Of a stretch of DNA of 48,068 bases, positions 24,291 to 36,100 are shown piece by piece. The stretch comes from Astrothelium macrocarpum (lineage: Eukaryota; Ascomycota; Dothideomycetes; Trypetheliales; Trypetheliaceae), in assembly GCA_021030915.1 (NCBI GenBank), contig JAGEMR010000183.1:1-48068 (forward strand), given 5' to 3'. How positions within the stretch are numbered: position 1 is the stretch's first letter; each line of letters begins with the position of its first letter. Under the pieces are notes generated by a model. The model saw only the letters and a list, made by a program, of their open reading frames with translations. It did no database searches and was not told the DNA's origin. Made by a program: the position numbers and the translations under genes.

Positions 24291-24860
24291 TAGAGCTAAT
24301 TTCGCCTAACATGAAGAATTTATTTAAAAAAGCATAGACTCGCGTGTAAAATGATCATCGACATGGTTCGATCGTCTATTGATGGATTGATAAGTTGGTT
24401 CGACATGTCGAAAGCCGTACCTAGAACAACAGCTTCCTCTTGCGCTAGGATTCACAACCCGGCTCGGGGTCGTTTTGAATGCCTGCGCTGCTCCCCAAAA
24501 TGGGCGCAAAATCTCAGCAGGCCCTAAAATAAGAATCAATTCATATTTCAGTAATGTACCATCAAGCGAAGACGTCGTAGCATTGTTCCAATATCGATCG
24601 GAGACGACCAAAGTGGCAAATTAATGATGATCAGTGTTTTGGAGACTATTTCTATGGAATCTGGAGACCGCCAATTTTTGATATATTTTCTACATACAAA
24701 AAAGGCACTGCGGATGCTATGGAACAAGCAGAATACCAGCTACTGTCCCTTTTGAGGCTTTTCAGAAAATGCATTGAATGGTTATTATACTGGCTCTGCC
24801 TCGAATTCTTTTTATTTCTAGCCGCACAGAAACATCAAATTAGCGCTTGAAAAGGATTTA
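24291..24860. other. Convergent intergenic region
   Basis: 3' flanks of the rhodopsin-domain gene (plus) and of the mitochondrial acidic protein gene (minus). No gene is recognised; it contains AT-rich stretches suitable for 3' ends. Confidence 0.55.
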
Positions 24861-25759
24861 TTAGCAAAATGCCGCATCTCTAGCTAGACCAAAAGTAGAA
24901 CGTACCTGGGGTCGATCTATCTTGACAGTACCCATGGTTTTGGAGGTTTCTATTGAGCCTTCACCCTTTTTGCTCTTCTCCGGGTTGTTGTGAATATCAG
25001 TAGAATGTTTCGTCTCTGTATTGGAGATACCACGTTGTTTGGCAGACATGTCATTCTTGGTCTTGGGTGGGCTTTGTTTGGCAGCCTGCATTAATGGTCA
25101 GAAATGGCTGGAGGGGGGAGGGGTCAGAGGACTGACACTGTCATTGTCGTCGTCATTGCTTCCATCTTCCTCTCCGGATTGGTTTTCCCCCTCGTCCTTG
25201 GAGGCATCTTTGTCTTCGTTTGCTTCCTTGCCCTTGACATCACCGTTGTCTTCATTTTCCGACTCTTTTGATTCATCTTCTTGCTTCTCCTCGCCTTGCT
25301 GTTCTCCGTCATCAGTTTTTTGTTCCTCATCGCCTCCTTCCTCTTTCGGAGCTTCCTCCGCATCATCCGCGGGCTCCTCATGCTCCTCTTCACTGTGGCC
25401 GTGCTCGTCACCATGGTGGGCATCTTCACTTGGCTGCAAAAGATACCATGTACCTGGAATTGTGACAGCTGCAGCTCCGAGAGCCCTAATGAGCCAATTA
25501 GTATGACAGTTCGGAGCGATTGTCGCGGAAGAGCGAGAGACTCCAAAGGCGTCTCAAAGTTATACAAAGGTATCGGAAAAGCAAAAGTAGGCGCATACCA
25601 AGTCAAGTCGTTGCTTTTCGCAGGTGCATGATGACCACCATCTGCATAAGTCCGCCGAGCAATTCGTTGTAATTGACGAGGACCCGACGATCTCAGCATT
25701 GGCCGACCGACATTTGCACGAAGAACGACCCTAAGGGCGGAAGACCTGGATATTACCAT
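24861..25759 (-). CDS. Conserved fungal mitochondrial protein with acidic C-terminal tail
   Basis: Minus strand, three exons: 25759..25599, 25485..25137, 25085..24861, giving 244 aa. Introns of 113 nt (GTATGC..TTAG) and 51 nt (GTCAGT..GCAG). Residues 1-37 form an Arg/Ser-rich amphipathic presequence ending RIARRTYA, typical of matrix import. Residues ~55-72 (ALGAAAVTIPGTWYLL) form one membrane segment. About 100 residues dominated by Glu, Asp and Lys follow, with a His-rich start (HHGDEHGH). The third exon carries the segment AKQRGISNTETKHSTDIHNN then PEKSKKGEG and GTVKIDRPQ, which I recognise as a conserved end in fungal homologues of unknown function. The last 14 codons could be an unspliced intron beginning GTACGT, so the exact C-terminus is uncertain. 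It probably lies in the inner membrane with an exposed acidic tail. Confidence 0.75.
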
Positions 25760-26364
25760 GTTCGAAGCTATGGTCGTACGATCGCTTGGTAATTGAGTAG
25801 GAAATCGGCGTGAGAAAGGGCTACAAGAGCTTAAAAGCAGCCAAATAAGCCGGATGATGGGAAGATTGAGGTGTTTCTTAATGTCACTTTTCGTTCCTGA
25901 GCTTCCATACGGAGCTAACGTAGATGGGCAAGGTGGTTGGTCACAGCTTTGCGGGAGGCATGTTGCCGCACGGAGCACAATTTTCTTGTGTATCGGTAGG
26001 TATTCGTACTCTGTATCTACTGCCTGATCTACCTTACCCCTCGACAAAGACGCGAGGGGCTACCCTCAGTAGCTTGTGGATGACTGCAGAACCCGACTGT
26101 TGTAATTCTCACTATCATAACTCTAGTTCACATGCTCTGCCACACAATCCTGGCTGACTTCCTTGTACGTCACGACGATTAGATGCCTCAGGGTCTGCTG
26201 CCTGTTGTCATAGCTTCATTTATTGCCGCCTACTGCTCAACATCCGCTACCTGCACCACTCAATTACATTCTTTCAAGCAGTTTCTTGGCCGGCTACAGC
26301 TACACTCTCCCCGTCTCTCCTTTTGCTGGACTCCTGAAATCATCAGGCAGTCTATCCTTTCGAA
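25760..26364. promoter_or_regulatory. Divergent intergenic region shared by mitochondrial protein gene and CAND1
   Basis: 605 bp between two head-to-head start codons (25759 minus and 26365 plus). No gene in it and no clear TATA box; any open frame running through it lacks conserved features. Confidence 0.6.
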
Positions 26365-29300
26365 ATGTCGACCAGCATACCCTCAAATCCGAGCTCTACC
26401 AATGTCGCTACCCTCCTTCCCAAGCTACATGATGCGGACGCAGACTTTCGCTATATGGCCTTGAATGACCTACAACAAATCTTGAATATTGGCCACTCGA
26501 CTTTTCTATCCTCCGACTATACCGTATGCGCAAAGACAGTCGATGGCCTGCTCCACACACTCAACGATACCAATGGAGAGGTTCAAAACATGGCTGTCAA
26601 ATGCCTTGGTCCTTTTGTTACCAAGGCACCAGATACTATATTGGGACCCATGATTGACAAGATTTCAAATCTGCAGACGGGTAACGCTGTAGACAACTCC
26701 GTCCCAGCTCTAGCTCTCAGAGCCGTGGTTGTCTCTTTACCTCGACCCTTGCCTGGTGTACCTCGCTCGAAAGCCATCCTAGATGCACACGCTGCAATTA
26801 GCAAGGTCTTGATCCCTCGATTAGTAGGCTATAATGTGGTATCAACTGGTCGCAAAGATCTGCCGAAGCCACCGAAGGGTTTGCTCCAAGTGGATATGGA
26901 GAATGGGTCAGACAGCAACGCTATTGATGTGCTTACTGAAGTTGCACGTTGCTATGGTCCCATGTTACAGGAACCCGAAGTGCATGCGCTGCAAAAAGTC
27001 ACAAGTGAGATTATTGAAAGTGATCGCTCTGGTTCTGTTCTGCGGAAGAAGGCTGTAACGGCCATGTCTGTCCTTGCGTCATATTTCTCTGACACTTTAT
27101 TGAGCTCGTTCTTATCTCAGCTCATCGAAAGCTTACGAGCGCCGCACTTGACCCATGCGAAGCAAAAGTTGTACATTACCATTCTGGGCTCCATGGCCAG
27201 ATCGATCCCGAGAAAATTTGGACCTTATCTAAAAACCCTCTGTCCATTTGTGCTAGGTGTTCTTAGCGCCGAAAAATTAGATGCAGACATGGCAGACTCA
27301 GATAATGAAGAAGAGCGAGACCCGCAAATCGACGAAGCTCGGGAAGCTGCTTTGACAGCGCTGGAAGCATTTCTTTCATCTTGTGGTTCAGACATGATTG
27401 CATATACCCCAGAGAGCATTGATGCAGCATTGCGTTTCCTAACATACGACCCAAATTTTAACGAAGAAGAAGACGACGAAATGGATGATACACAAGATGA
27501 GAATGAAGACAACGAATTTGATGAAGACGAAGACTTTGAAGAGGAAGGCGGGTTTGATGACGAGGATGACATCAGTTGGAAAGTTCGCCGTTGTGCTGCA
27601 AAAGTAATCTATACGCTGATTACAATGCCGGGGAGCAAAGATTTGCTTGAAAATGGAACCCTATACTCGCACATTGCTCCGGCTCTAATTTCACGATTCA
27701 AAGAACGCGAGGAAAACGTTCGGTTAGAGATTTTGTCAAGCCTAACGGCTCTTATACGTCGCACTGGTGAAGAAGCGCCTTTGAAGACTGACACGATAAA
27801 TGACGCTGTTAGAGATGGTCTCATGGGCCCACCTCCAAGTCGTAAGCGTAGACGCGGCGGTAGTGATGCCAGCATGTTTGATACGCAGACTGAAATATCG
27901 CTGTCTTCAGGCTACGTATCGCCTCCTGAATCCTCCGTTCCCAAGACAGGACCTCAGGCCAGTCTTGCCAAAATTAGCCCTGATATCGTCCGCGGAGTTT
28001 CGAAACTTTTGAAGACTAGCTCCCAGCCAACAAAGCAGGCTTCTCTCACCTTGCTCAAGGATATAGTGATTGCTGAGAATGGTGGGCTTGCAAGCTTTTT
28101 AGACCAAATCGTCGCTCCTCTACTGGAAGCCTTGAACTCTTCTGTGGCTTCTACAGGTGCTTCAGCTGCAACGGCCAATAATCTAAGGATCGAGGCACTC
28201 CGTCTGATAGCAGTCGTTGCTGAATCGCATTCTTCAAAAGATCTCGAACCGTATCTCGCCAAGGTTGTTCCAGCTCTTTCCAAAGTTGTCAAAGACCGCT
28301 TTAGCAAAGTTGCCGTTGCAGCGTTGAATTCTGCCGAACAATGTCTCAAGGCTATGACTCCACCGCGTTCAGCATCCGCTGGTCATCAAAATTCAGCGTC
28401 ACTGGATCAGCTATACGAGATTATTGTGGGCCGTATCCCTGCACAAGATACAGATACGGAGGTAAAGTCGACTGCGATACATGCGTTGGGTCTTCTTCTT
28501 GGTCGTACATCTGGAGCAGAAGGCGCAAACTTACTCGACCGACAAAAACGATTCGCTGGACTGGAACTTTTATTTGGTCGAATGAAGAATGAACTTACGA
28601 GACTGGCATCAGTGCGCGCAGTTGAGACAGTCGCTGCTCTCGCTCAAAATAAGAGCGAATTCAAAAGCCAGTGGGTCACAGGCGTTGCGTTGGAGCTCAG
28701 TGCACAATTGAACAAATCAAGTCGGGCTCTTAGGGGTTCCAGTCTTGTAACTTTGCGTATGCTCATTGCAAATCCGGCGACCCGCGCACATTTGGACGAA
28801 AAGACCATCAAAGAGATTGTCGGTTTATTGTTGCCGCTGCTGACATCCAATGATCTACATCTTCTTGGACCCTCGCTTGTCGTGTTGGCGACCCTTGTCA
28901 AAAATAACGCTACATTCGTCATGGATGATAATGTGGTGAAAGCACTTTGCTTTGTTGGCTCGGCTTCGGTAAGCGATCCAGTCGTGGATGCGCTGCTTTT
29001 CCTTGTCTGTTCAATTGGAGAGCAAGGAGCTGGTGGACGTCTCATGCAGGCATTCCTCAAGGATGTAGGTGTTGGAGGCAATCCTGACCTGACAGGCAAA
29101 GTCATTGGTACATTACTAGTGTCTGGAGGGTCAAGTGTCGGCGTTAAATTGAACGATTTCATCAACGAATTGCAAACTGCCAAAGATGATGCACGCAAAT
29201 GCCTCGCTCTTTCTGTACTTGGAGAGGTTGGACTACGAATGGGAGCCTCTTCACCCTTGCGGCCTGACTTATTCACCGAATATTTTGCAGCAAAATCGGA

Positions 29301-30396
29301 TAAAGTGCCTTTGGCTGCTGCAATGGCTTTGGGTCGTGCTGGGGCTGGTAACATTCCAACATATCTACCGGTGATCCTGTCGACCATGGGAGGTTCCATA
29401 ACTAACAAATATCTTTTGCTCCACTCTGTTCGGGAGATATTACAGCACAACGAGGCCGAAGCTGAGCTCATTCCCTACGCAAACGACCTCTGGCAAAACA
29501 TTGTGTCCGCTTCAAAATCCGAAGACAACCGCGCCATCGGCTCAGAATGCATTGGTCGCCTCGCCATCATCGATCCCAAAACCTTCCTTCCCCAACTCCA
29601 GACCTTCCTCACCGACCCTGAAGCCGACACACGTGGCATGGTCATCTCCGCGCTCCGTTACACCTTTGCCGACTCCGATTCTTCCTACGACACCCACCTC
29701 CAGCCCACCATCATCTCCATGCTCACCACCATGCTCAACGACCCCTCCCTCGACGACCGCCGTCTCGCTCTCACCACCTTTACCTCCGCCGCCCACAACA
29801 AGCCCGCGCTCATCACCCCGCACTTCCCAACCCTAATCCCGCTCGCCCTCAAGGAAACCTGCATCCGACCCGACCTCGTCCGCGAAGTGCAGATGGGGCC
29901 CTTCAAGCACAAAGTCGACGACGGGCTCGAGCTGCGCAAGTCGGCATACGAGACGCTGTACGGGCTCATGGACCGCGCGTTCCCGCCCTTCTCGCCGCTG
30001 CTGCCGACGCTGTACGACCGCGTGCTCGCAGGCGTCGCCGACGACCACGACATCCGCCTGCTGTGCACGCTGATGTTTGCAAAGCTCGTGGCGGCCGCGC
30101 CCGAGGACGAGACGCTGCGCAGGCTGGATAAGGTCGCTGAGGCGTTCCGCGCCGTCCTCGGCCAGAAGCCGAAGGAGAATGCGGTGAAGCAGGATTTGGA
30201 ACGCATGCAGGAGCAGAGTAAGGGCGTGGTCAAGGCGAGTGTGGTGGTGGCGAGGGAGTTGGCGGTGGGGGAGAGCACGGTGGCTGTGGGTGGGGTGGAG
30301 ACGAGGGGTTGGCGCGAGTATTGGGAGTGGGTGCGGAAGGAGTTTCCGGGGTTGGTGAAGGCGGCGGAGGATGAGCTGAGGGAGAAGGATCGGTGA
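26365..30396 (+). CDS. Cullin-associated NEDD8-dissociated protein (CAND1/TIP120)
   Basis: A single uninterrupted frame of 1343 aa, the usual size for fungal CAND1. It is built of HEAT repeats: the N-terminus LLPKLHDADADFRYMALNDL is the typical first repeat. An acidic loop (residues ~372-402, rich in Asp/Glu, ending in DDISWKVRRCAAKVI) is a CAND1 hallmark. The C-terminal third holds the TIP120 region (KSAYETLYGLMDRAF; DHDIRLLCTLMFAKL). CAND1 binds cullin-RBX1 that lacks NEDD8 and exchanges substrate receptors of SCF ubiquitin ligases in cytosol and nucleus. Base composition changes sharply near 29490: the last ~900 bp use mostly G/C in third positions while the upstream part does not. Start chosen as the ATG preceding the first HEAT repeat; it is headed divergently from the mitochondrial protein gene. 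Confidence 0.9.
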   Translation: MSTSIPSNPSSTNVATLLPKLHDADADFRYMALNDLQQILNIGHSTFLSSDYTVCAKTVDGLLHTLNDTNGEVQNMAVKCLGPFVTKAPDTILGPMIDKISNLQTGNAVDNSVPALALRAVVVSLPRPLPGVPRSKAILDAHAAISKVLIPRLVGYNVVSTGRKDLPKPPKGLLQVDMENGSDSNAIDVLTEVARCYGPMLQEPEVHALQKVTSEIIESDRSGSVLRKKAVTAMSVLASYFSDTLLSSFLSQLIESLRAPHLTHAKQKLYITILGSMARSIPRKFGPYLKTLCPFVLGVLSAEKLDADMADSDNEEERDPQIDEAREAALTALEAFLSSCGSDMIAYTPESIDAALRFLTYDPNFNEEEDDEMDDTQDENEDNEFDEDEDFEEEGGFDDEDDISWKVRRCAAKVIYTLITMPGSKDLLENGTLYSHIAPALISRFKEREENVRLEILSSLTALIRRTGEEAPLKTDTINDAVRDGLMGPPPSRKRRRGGSDASMFDTQTEISLSSGYVSPPESSVPKTGPQASLAKISPDIVRGVSKLLKTSSQPTKQASLTLLKDIVIAENGGLASFLDQIVAPLLEALNSSVASTGASAATANNLRIEALRLIAVVAESHSSKDLEPYLAKVVPALSKVVKDRFSKVAVAALNSAEQCLKAMTPPRSASAGHQNSASLDQLYEIIVGRIPAQDTDTEVKSTAIHALGLLLGRTSGAEGANLLDRQKRFAGLELLFGRMKNELTRLASVRAVETVAALAQNKSEFKSQWVTGVALELSAQLNKSSRALRGSSLVTLRMLIANPATRAHLDEKTIKEIVGLLLPLLTSNDLHLLGPSLVVLATLVKNNATFVMDDNVVKALCFVGSASVSDPVVDALLFLVCSIGEQGAGGRLMQAFLKDVGVGGNPDLTGKVIGTLLVSGGSSVGVKLNDFINELQTAKDDARKCLALSVLGEVGLRMGASSPLRPDLFTEYFAAKSDKVPLAAAMALGRAGAGNIPTYLPVILSTMGGSITNKYLLLHSVREILQHNEAEAELIPYANDLWQNIVSASKSEDNRAIGSECIGRLAIIDPKTFLPQLQTFLTDPEADTRGMVISALRYTFADSDSSYDTHLQPTIISMLTTMLNDPSLDDRRLALTTFTSAAHNKPALITPHFPTLIPLALKETCIRPDLVREVQMGPFKHKVDDGLELRKSAYETLYGLMDRAFPPFSPLLPTLYDRVLAGVADDHDIRLLCTLMFAKLVAAAPEDETLRRLDKVAEAFRAVLGQKPKENAVKQDLERMQEQSKGVVKASVVVARELAVGESTVAVGGVETRGWREYWEWVRKEFPGLVKAAEDELREKDR

Positions 30397-31111
30397 GAGG
30401 GGTTTTAAAGGGAACAGTCATCCGATATATTGCGGGAAGATTAATAAACGAGGGCAACATAAGGCGATTATGGAGACGGGCTTCACACCTTAGCTAGGCT
30501 AGAGTAAAATTGCCGAATAGAGCAATGCGAATATATTTAACATACGATACTCCAATATCTCCAATATCCGGCGTGCAGTAGCTATTTTGCAAGGTTTCTC
30601 GGATTTCATATCCTCCCCCAGATTCGCATATAGAGCTTGTGTGCACTATAGGATAGAGTTGAGAAGTTGAACTCGTGTAGGAATAGCCGTCTACCTTTGC
30701 ATCCTAGTTTCTATTTTCGTTGTTTGTTCTGAATTCTGGGGTATCTCCTTTAGTCGAACACAGATTACGTGATTGTGGGCGTGCATGCCGCAAACACAAT
30801 CGGTGCTTACAATCAATGCTTACGCAAACAATAGATCATTTTAGTCTATTTCCTAGTCAAAATGAGTTGTGCTTATAATTTGCTTTGCAAGAGATACATT
30901 TCCCCGCCGTAGTCCAATACGTAGATATCATTCATATATGCATGAGGATGCCACCGTTCCCAAAATACTCATGGCCCAAAGCATCCTGATCCGTGGTATA
31001 AAACATCTGAAAAGAATCCTAAAGTGACTTCCACGCAAGCAATGCAAAGCCACTCTGTGGCCAAAAATAAGAATCCACGCTACCCATACAAGGCACGCCC
31101 CAATCATCAAT
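30397..31111. other. Convergent intergenic region, 3' flanks of CAND1 and the PH-domain gene
   Basis: 715 bp with no recognisable gene. AT-rich tracts near 30440-30560 could hold polyadenylation signals; nothing repetitive is seen. Confidence 0.55.
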
Positions 31112-32742
31112 TCATTTCGGCGACCCACTCTTCAATAAACTAACCTCCTTCCTCTTTGCCAAAAGACTCTTCAACGCGCCCAGCCAGCGGGCCAATGCGT
31201 CTTCGTCTTGAGCGCAGAAACGATAGTTACGGTCTTCGGCAATAATCTGCAAGCAGTAGGGATGTCGTCGGGAAATGGGATCGAGGTCGACAGCATCGAT
31301 GATGGAGGAAAAGGGAAGTATGAGTGTTGCCGAATACTCCTGTTACGAGAGCGAAACTTGTCAATAATAGTCTAATTATTTGCGGTAAATTTGTAATGGC
31401 AGTCGAGTGAGGGGAAGATTTGATGAGGTTGGACGAGACGAAAACATTTGGAAAATTCGAGAACAAAACATTGATGAGGAGACCAAAACGTAGAGACAAG
31501 ACCAAAACACAGCGGACACAAGACAAAGACATCAGAACAGGACGAAAGAAGACAAGACAAATTAAACAAGAACAGTCAGACTGAGCTTACCTCTTCATTC
31601 TTATAAAAGGCGATATTCTTCGGCCGCAGCACCACCCACGCCCTCTTCCACTGCCGCATGCCCCTCGTCGACTTCAAAAAGTGCAGCCAACCCTGACACA
31701 CGACACGTTCATCGTCCTGCAGCATATCCGCCGTCGCGCTCATCTCGCTCACATTTCGCCGCATGGTCACCGGCTTGTTCGCCCCATAGATCGACGCTCC
31801 CTTTTTCTGCTGATGCTGCTGCACAGCCTCGCGACCAGAACCCTGCTGCTGGTCGCCCAGCGAGAGCGAGAGCGCAGAATTGTACAACCCCGCATCCGAC
31901 AGCTCGTCAGAGCACGAACCCGCGTCCGGGCCAGAGTGCTCGGCATGCGCCGTCCTATGCGGCGGCAGCTGCTGCGTGCTGGACGAGCTCGTCGTCGTGC
32001 CTCGCCCATGCTTGGACACGAGCAACTGCGGTGGCGGCGCGGACAGATCCGCTTCAGAAGAGCTGTATCCTCCCCCTCCCCCTACAGCAGCAGCAGCAGC
32101 ACCGCGGCAGTTCCCCGCCAGCGCCCTGTCCAGCCGACCTTCCTCTTGCCCGCCATTCGGGCTCGAGAGCAGCATCTCCTCGTCCTCCTCGTCGAGGCGG
32201 GCCTCGCGCCGGATGAGCGCCAGCCAGTCCTGCGCGTCGCGCTCCGACGCGCCCGCGAGGTGGAAGGTGCGCGAGGGCGAGAAGAGGGCGAAGACGTGGG
32301 CCTGTTTGCGCTTGGGGTCGCGCTGGCGCGCGATCGCGGTCAGGTCGCTGAGGGGCAGCTGGTGGCGGAGCTTGGTCTCGGCCGCGTCTTTGTAGATGGA
32401 GAGGAGGTTGGGCCGGAGGGCGAGGTAGACGGGTCCCCAGGACTGGTGGTGATGTTAGGATGGAGAGAGTGTGGAGGGGGTTGATTGGGGGGAAAGGGGG
32501 TGCGGTACCTTTGTCTTTCGGGTGCGCTTGAGGACTTGGCCGGATTTGATCACTCGGTCGAACTCGAAACAGCCGTCTTGGTGGACGGGGGAAAAGGTGC
32601 CAAGGTTCATGTGGGCTTGCTTGATGGATTGGATTGATGAGGGCATTGGTACTGATACGGGAGGGGCAACCTTGAGTCCACTTGATGGAATATCTCGGGC
32701 TCTAGAGGGAGTTTGATCTGGCAGGTAAATGGGTTCAGGCAT
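31112..32742 (-). CDS. Two-PH-domain protein, Opy1-like
   Basis: Minus strand, exons 32742..32509, 32442..31591, 31339..31112 (437 aa). Introns are 66 nt and 251 nt, both in phase 0 and both inside PH domains. PH1 (residues ~57-155) runs GQVLKRTRKTK|SWGPVYLALRPNLLSIYKD ... FHLAGASERDAQDWLALIRREA. PH2 (residues ~324-425) runs CQGWLHFLKSTRGMRQWKRA, WVVLRP.NIAFYK|E ... FCAQDEDALARWLGALKSLL. The linker is low-complexity Ser/Gln/Gly. Two PH domains with the basic b1-b2 loop are the layout of yeast Opy1, a PI(4,5)P2-responsive protein; plasma-membrane phosphoinositide binding is inferred. The ATG at 32742 is the first in frame; an upstream ATG near 32802 opens only a ten-codon frame. The middle exon is very GC-rich. 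Confidence 0.8.
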
Positions 32743-33159
32743 TGTTGCGATTGGCAGTGGTGTGGTTTCAGGGGCCAAGATGAGGGGAGGATATGATCAT
32801 GGAGGTACAGGAGGAGTAGATTTGATTTTGGACCGGTCGGATTGAATGCATAGACAGTTTACAATCGGCAAGAACATGGAAGCTTAATGAGAGTTGGGGA
32901 TGAGAGGAAGTCAGGAGATGTGGACCTAGCAAACTTTCTGCAGGAACGGACGGTAAGGGTCACAGTACGTTGGAGTAGTAGCTGCGGGGATCTGTCTCGC
33001 ATCTTGAATTGTCTCACTCCACCCGACTACTGCAAGATCTTCCCGTGCCGCAAGCCCACACATGACATTTCAGCTCCTCGACTATCTTAGCAAATGTCCA
33101 TCAAACCGTCATGATCCACAACACCCTGGAGTCTCATCAAATTACGTCATCCCATCATT
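32743..33159. promoter_or_regulatory. Divergent promoter region between PH-domain gene and EFL1
   Basis: 417 bp between head-to-head start codons. It contains a ten-codon upstream open frame on the minus strand in front of the PH-domain gene (ATG near 32802). No TATA box is obvious. Confidence 0.55.
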
Positions 33160-36100
33160 ATGCCTGTTGTCAATCCAGAGAAACTCGTTGCGCTGCAGCG
33201 AGCGGCCGAGGATATCAGAAATGTGCGTAGAACCACTGTTCTACCTTTTAGTTTCATCAGGTGATTGATGTCGTTGTTAGATTTGTATTCTTGCTCACGT
33301 TGATCATGGCAAAACCTCCCTCACCGACGCTCTCATTGCCACCAACGGCATCATCTCTCCCAAACTTGCCGGAAAAATCCGTTATCTCGATGCCCGACCA
33401 GATGAACAGACCCGTGGTATCACCATGGAATCATCCGCCATCTCGCTGTATTTCTCTTTGCTCCGCCGCTCCGCACCTGACGCTACACCTCAGCAGAAAG
33501 AATACCTGATCAATCTGATTGATTCACCAGGTCACATTGATTTTAGTAGTGAAGTTTCGACGGCTTCGCGCCTGTGTGATGGCGCCGTTGTCCTGGTTGA
33601 TGCTGTCGAGGGTGTGTGTAGCCAGACGGTCACAGTCCTGCGCCAGACATGGATCGAGAAATTGAAGCCAATTTTGGTCATCAACAAGATGGACCGCCTC
33701 ATCACTGAGCTACGCATGAGTCCTGGAGAGGCGAATACGCATCTGAGCAAATTGCTTGAACAGGTAAATGCCGTGATGGGCAGTTTTTTTCAAGGTGAGC
33801 GCATGGAAGAGGATTTGAGATGGCGGGAACGTATCGACGAGCGTGTTACATCTGCAAACCTGAAGACACAGGATCGGTCGGCGTCGTCGAACAGTAGCGT
33901 AGTTGGTGCTGACGATGAAGCTACGACCACCATTTCTGAGGTAGGTTATGAAGAGAAAGACGACGAAGACATCTACTTTGCCCCTGAAAAGAATAATGTC
34001 ATTTTCAGCAGTGCCATTGATGGCTGGGCTTTTACCGTAAAACAATTTGCTGCACTATATGAGAAGAAACTCGGTATCAAGCGCGCTGTACTAGAAAAGG
34101 TCCTTTGGGGTGATTTCTACTTGGATCCCAAGACCAAAAGAGTGCTAGGTTCAAAGCATCTCAAAGGTAGGAATCTAAAGCCAATGTTTGTCCAACTAGT
34201 ACTTGAGAACGTCTGGGCCGTGTATGACGCCACAACGGGTGGCAATAAAGGCAAGGGGTGCGTGGAATCTCTATTTGTCCCTTTGAGGTTCAATGTACAA
34301 TATCATGAAAATATTAAAGTGTCGCTTATAATTTTTAATGAGTGTAGTGATTCTTCAATGGTCGAAAAGATTACCAACTCACTTTCCATAAACCTTCCTC
34401 CCCATGTTCTACGCTCAAAAGACCCTCGTGCAATTCTTACCACCTTATTCGCCGCATGGCTGCCTCTCTCAACGGCACTCCTTGTCTCTGTAATCGAACA
34501 TCTCCCATCTCCGCCCGTGTCTCAAGCCACTCGAATGTCAGATCTCATTGCCTCCTCACCAGGAGCTAATCACGTGTCTGCTGGAGTTCAAAATGCAATG
34601 ACCAAGTTCGAGACTAACACGGGTGCCCCTGTGGTTGCTTATGTTAGTAAGATGGTCGCTATACCAGAAAGCCAGCTGCCACAGAACAAGAAACGGACTG
34701 GCGGAACTTTGAGCGCAGAAGAAGCGAGAGAATTGGCGAGAAAGAAAAGAGCCGAGTTTGCAAAGGCACAAGCAATCGCTAATGGGGATGGAGATGTGGA
34801 CAACGTCGCTGACGCACTGGGTGGTACGAATTTGGGCGGGTCGAATTCGACTGAGATTGAGGAAGAGCAAAGGCCGGATCCAGAACATCTGATTGGCTTT
34901 GCGAGATTATACTCAGGCACACTGACGGTCGGAGATGAAGTCTATGTTCTGCCTCCCAAATTTACACCTGCTAATCCACATGCACATCCTGAACCGCAGA
35001 AAGTAACAGTGACGGCACTATACTTGCTTATGGGACGAGAACTAGAATCGCTTACATCGGTGCCCGCTGGGGTTGTGTTCGGAATTGCCGGACTCGAGGG
35101 GCACATTTTAAAGTCTGGGACGCTCTGTAGCCAATTAGAGGGAAGCGTAAACCTCGCAGGTGTCAATCTAGGGAGTCAACCCATCGTTCGAGTGGCACTT
35201 GAACCTGAAAATCCCGGTGATCTTGATAAGATGGTTAGAGGACTGCGATTGCTAGAACAGAGCGATCCTTGTGCAGAGTATGAGGTACTGGAAAGTGGCG
35301 AGCATGTCATACGTACGGCAGGCGAGCTACATTTGGAAAGATGTTTGAAGGATCTAAGAGAGCGATTTGCTAATTGCGAGATTCAAGCTGGAGAGCCGAT
35401 TGTGCCATATCGGGAAAGCATTGTCAACGCTGCTGAAATGAATGCGCCGAAGAATAAAGAATTACCGCGAGGAACAATGGTAGGAATCCCGACGTCAAAA
35501 CAGATAACTATTCGATTGAGAGTGTGCCCATTACCTACTGCTGTCACAGAATTCCTGATCAGGAATACGACTGCAATTAAAACACTATATGCTGAGCGAA
35601 AAGCTGAAGAAGAGGGATCTCGAGGGATAGATACACTACTCGATGTTCCCCACGATCAACCTACAGAGCGAGATGGCCTGGAGGATGCGGGTGTTGCCGA
35701 CACCGGTCATGTGCTGTCTCTCGTAGAGTTCAAGGCTCGATTGAAGCTTGCATTTCTTGAAGCAAAGAGTGATGCAGAGGTTTGGAGAGATGTAGTCGAT
35801 AAAATCTCTGCCTTTGGACCGAGAAGAACGGGTCCAAACCTATTTATCGATGCCACACACCAAGAGATTTGTGGAAGATTGTACGATCACATTCTCATTT
35901 GACAAGACCATGAGAGCACGCTAACCAAATCGAGTTTATAGCTTAAGGGAAGAACACAAAGATGATGATGTTGCAGAGGAAAATACAAGCAAGCATTCAG
36001 CAGACACGGTTACGGGGAGAGACTTTTCTGACAAAATCGCATATGCTTTTCAACTAGCAACAGGGCAAGGTCCGTTATGCAGCGAACCTATGCAAGGCGT

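Noticed and set aside
25021..25506. 161-codon Ser-rich plus-strand frame
   Set aside because: Antisense of the Glu/Asp-rich exon of the minus-strand mitochondrial protein (GAG/GAA read backwards as CTC/TTC).
31681..32484. 267-codon Arg-rich plus-strand frame
   Set aside because: GC-rich antisense shadow of the PH-domain gene, which has two recognisable PH domains and consistent splice sites.
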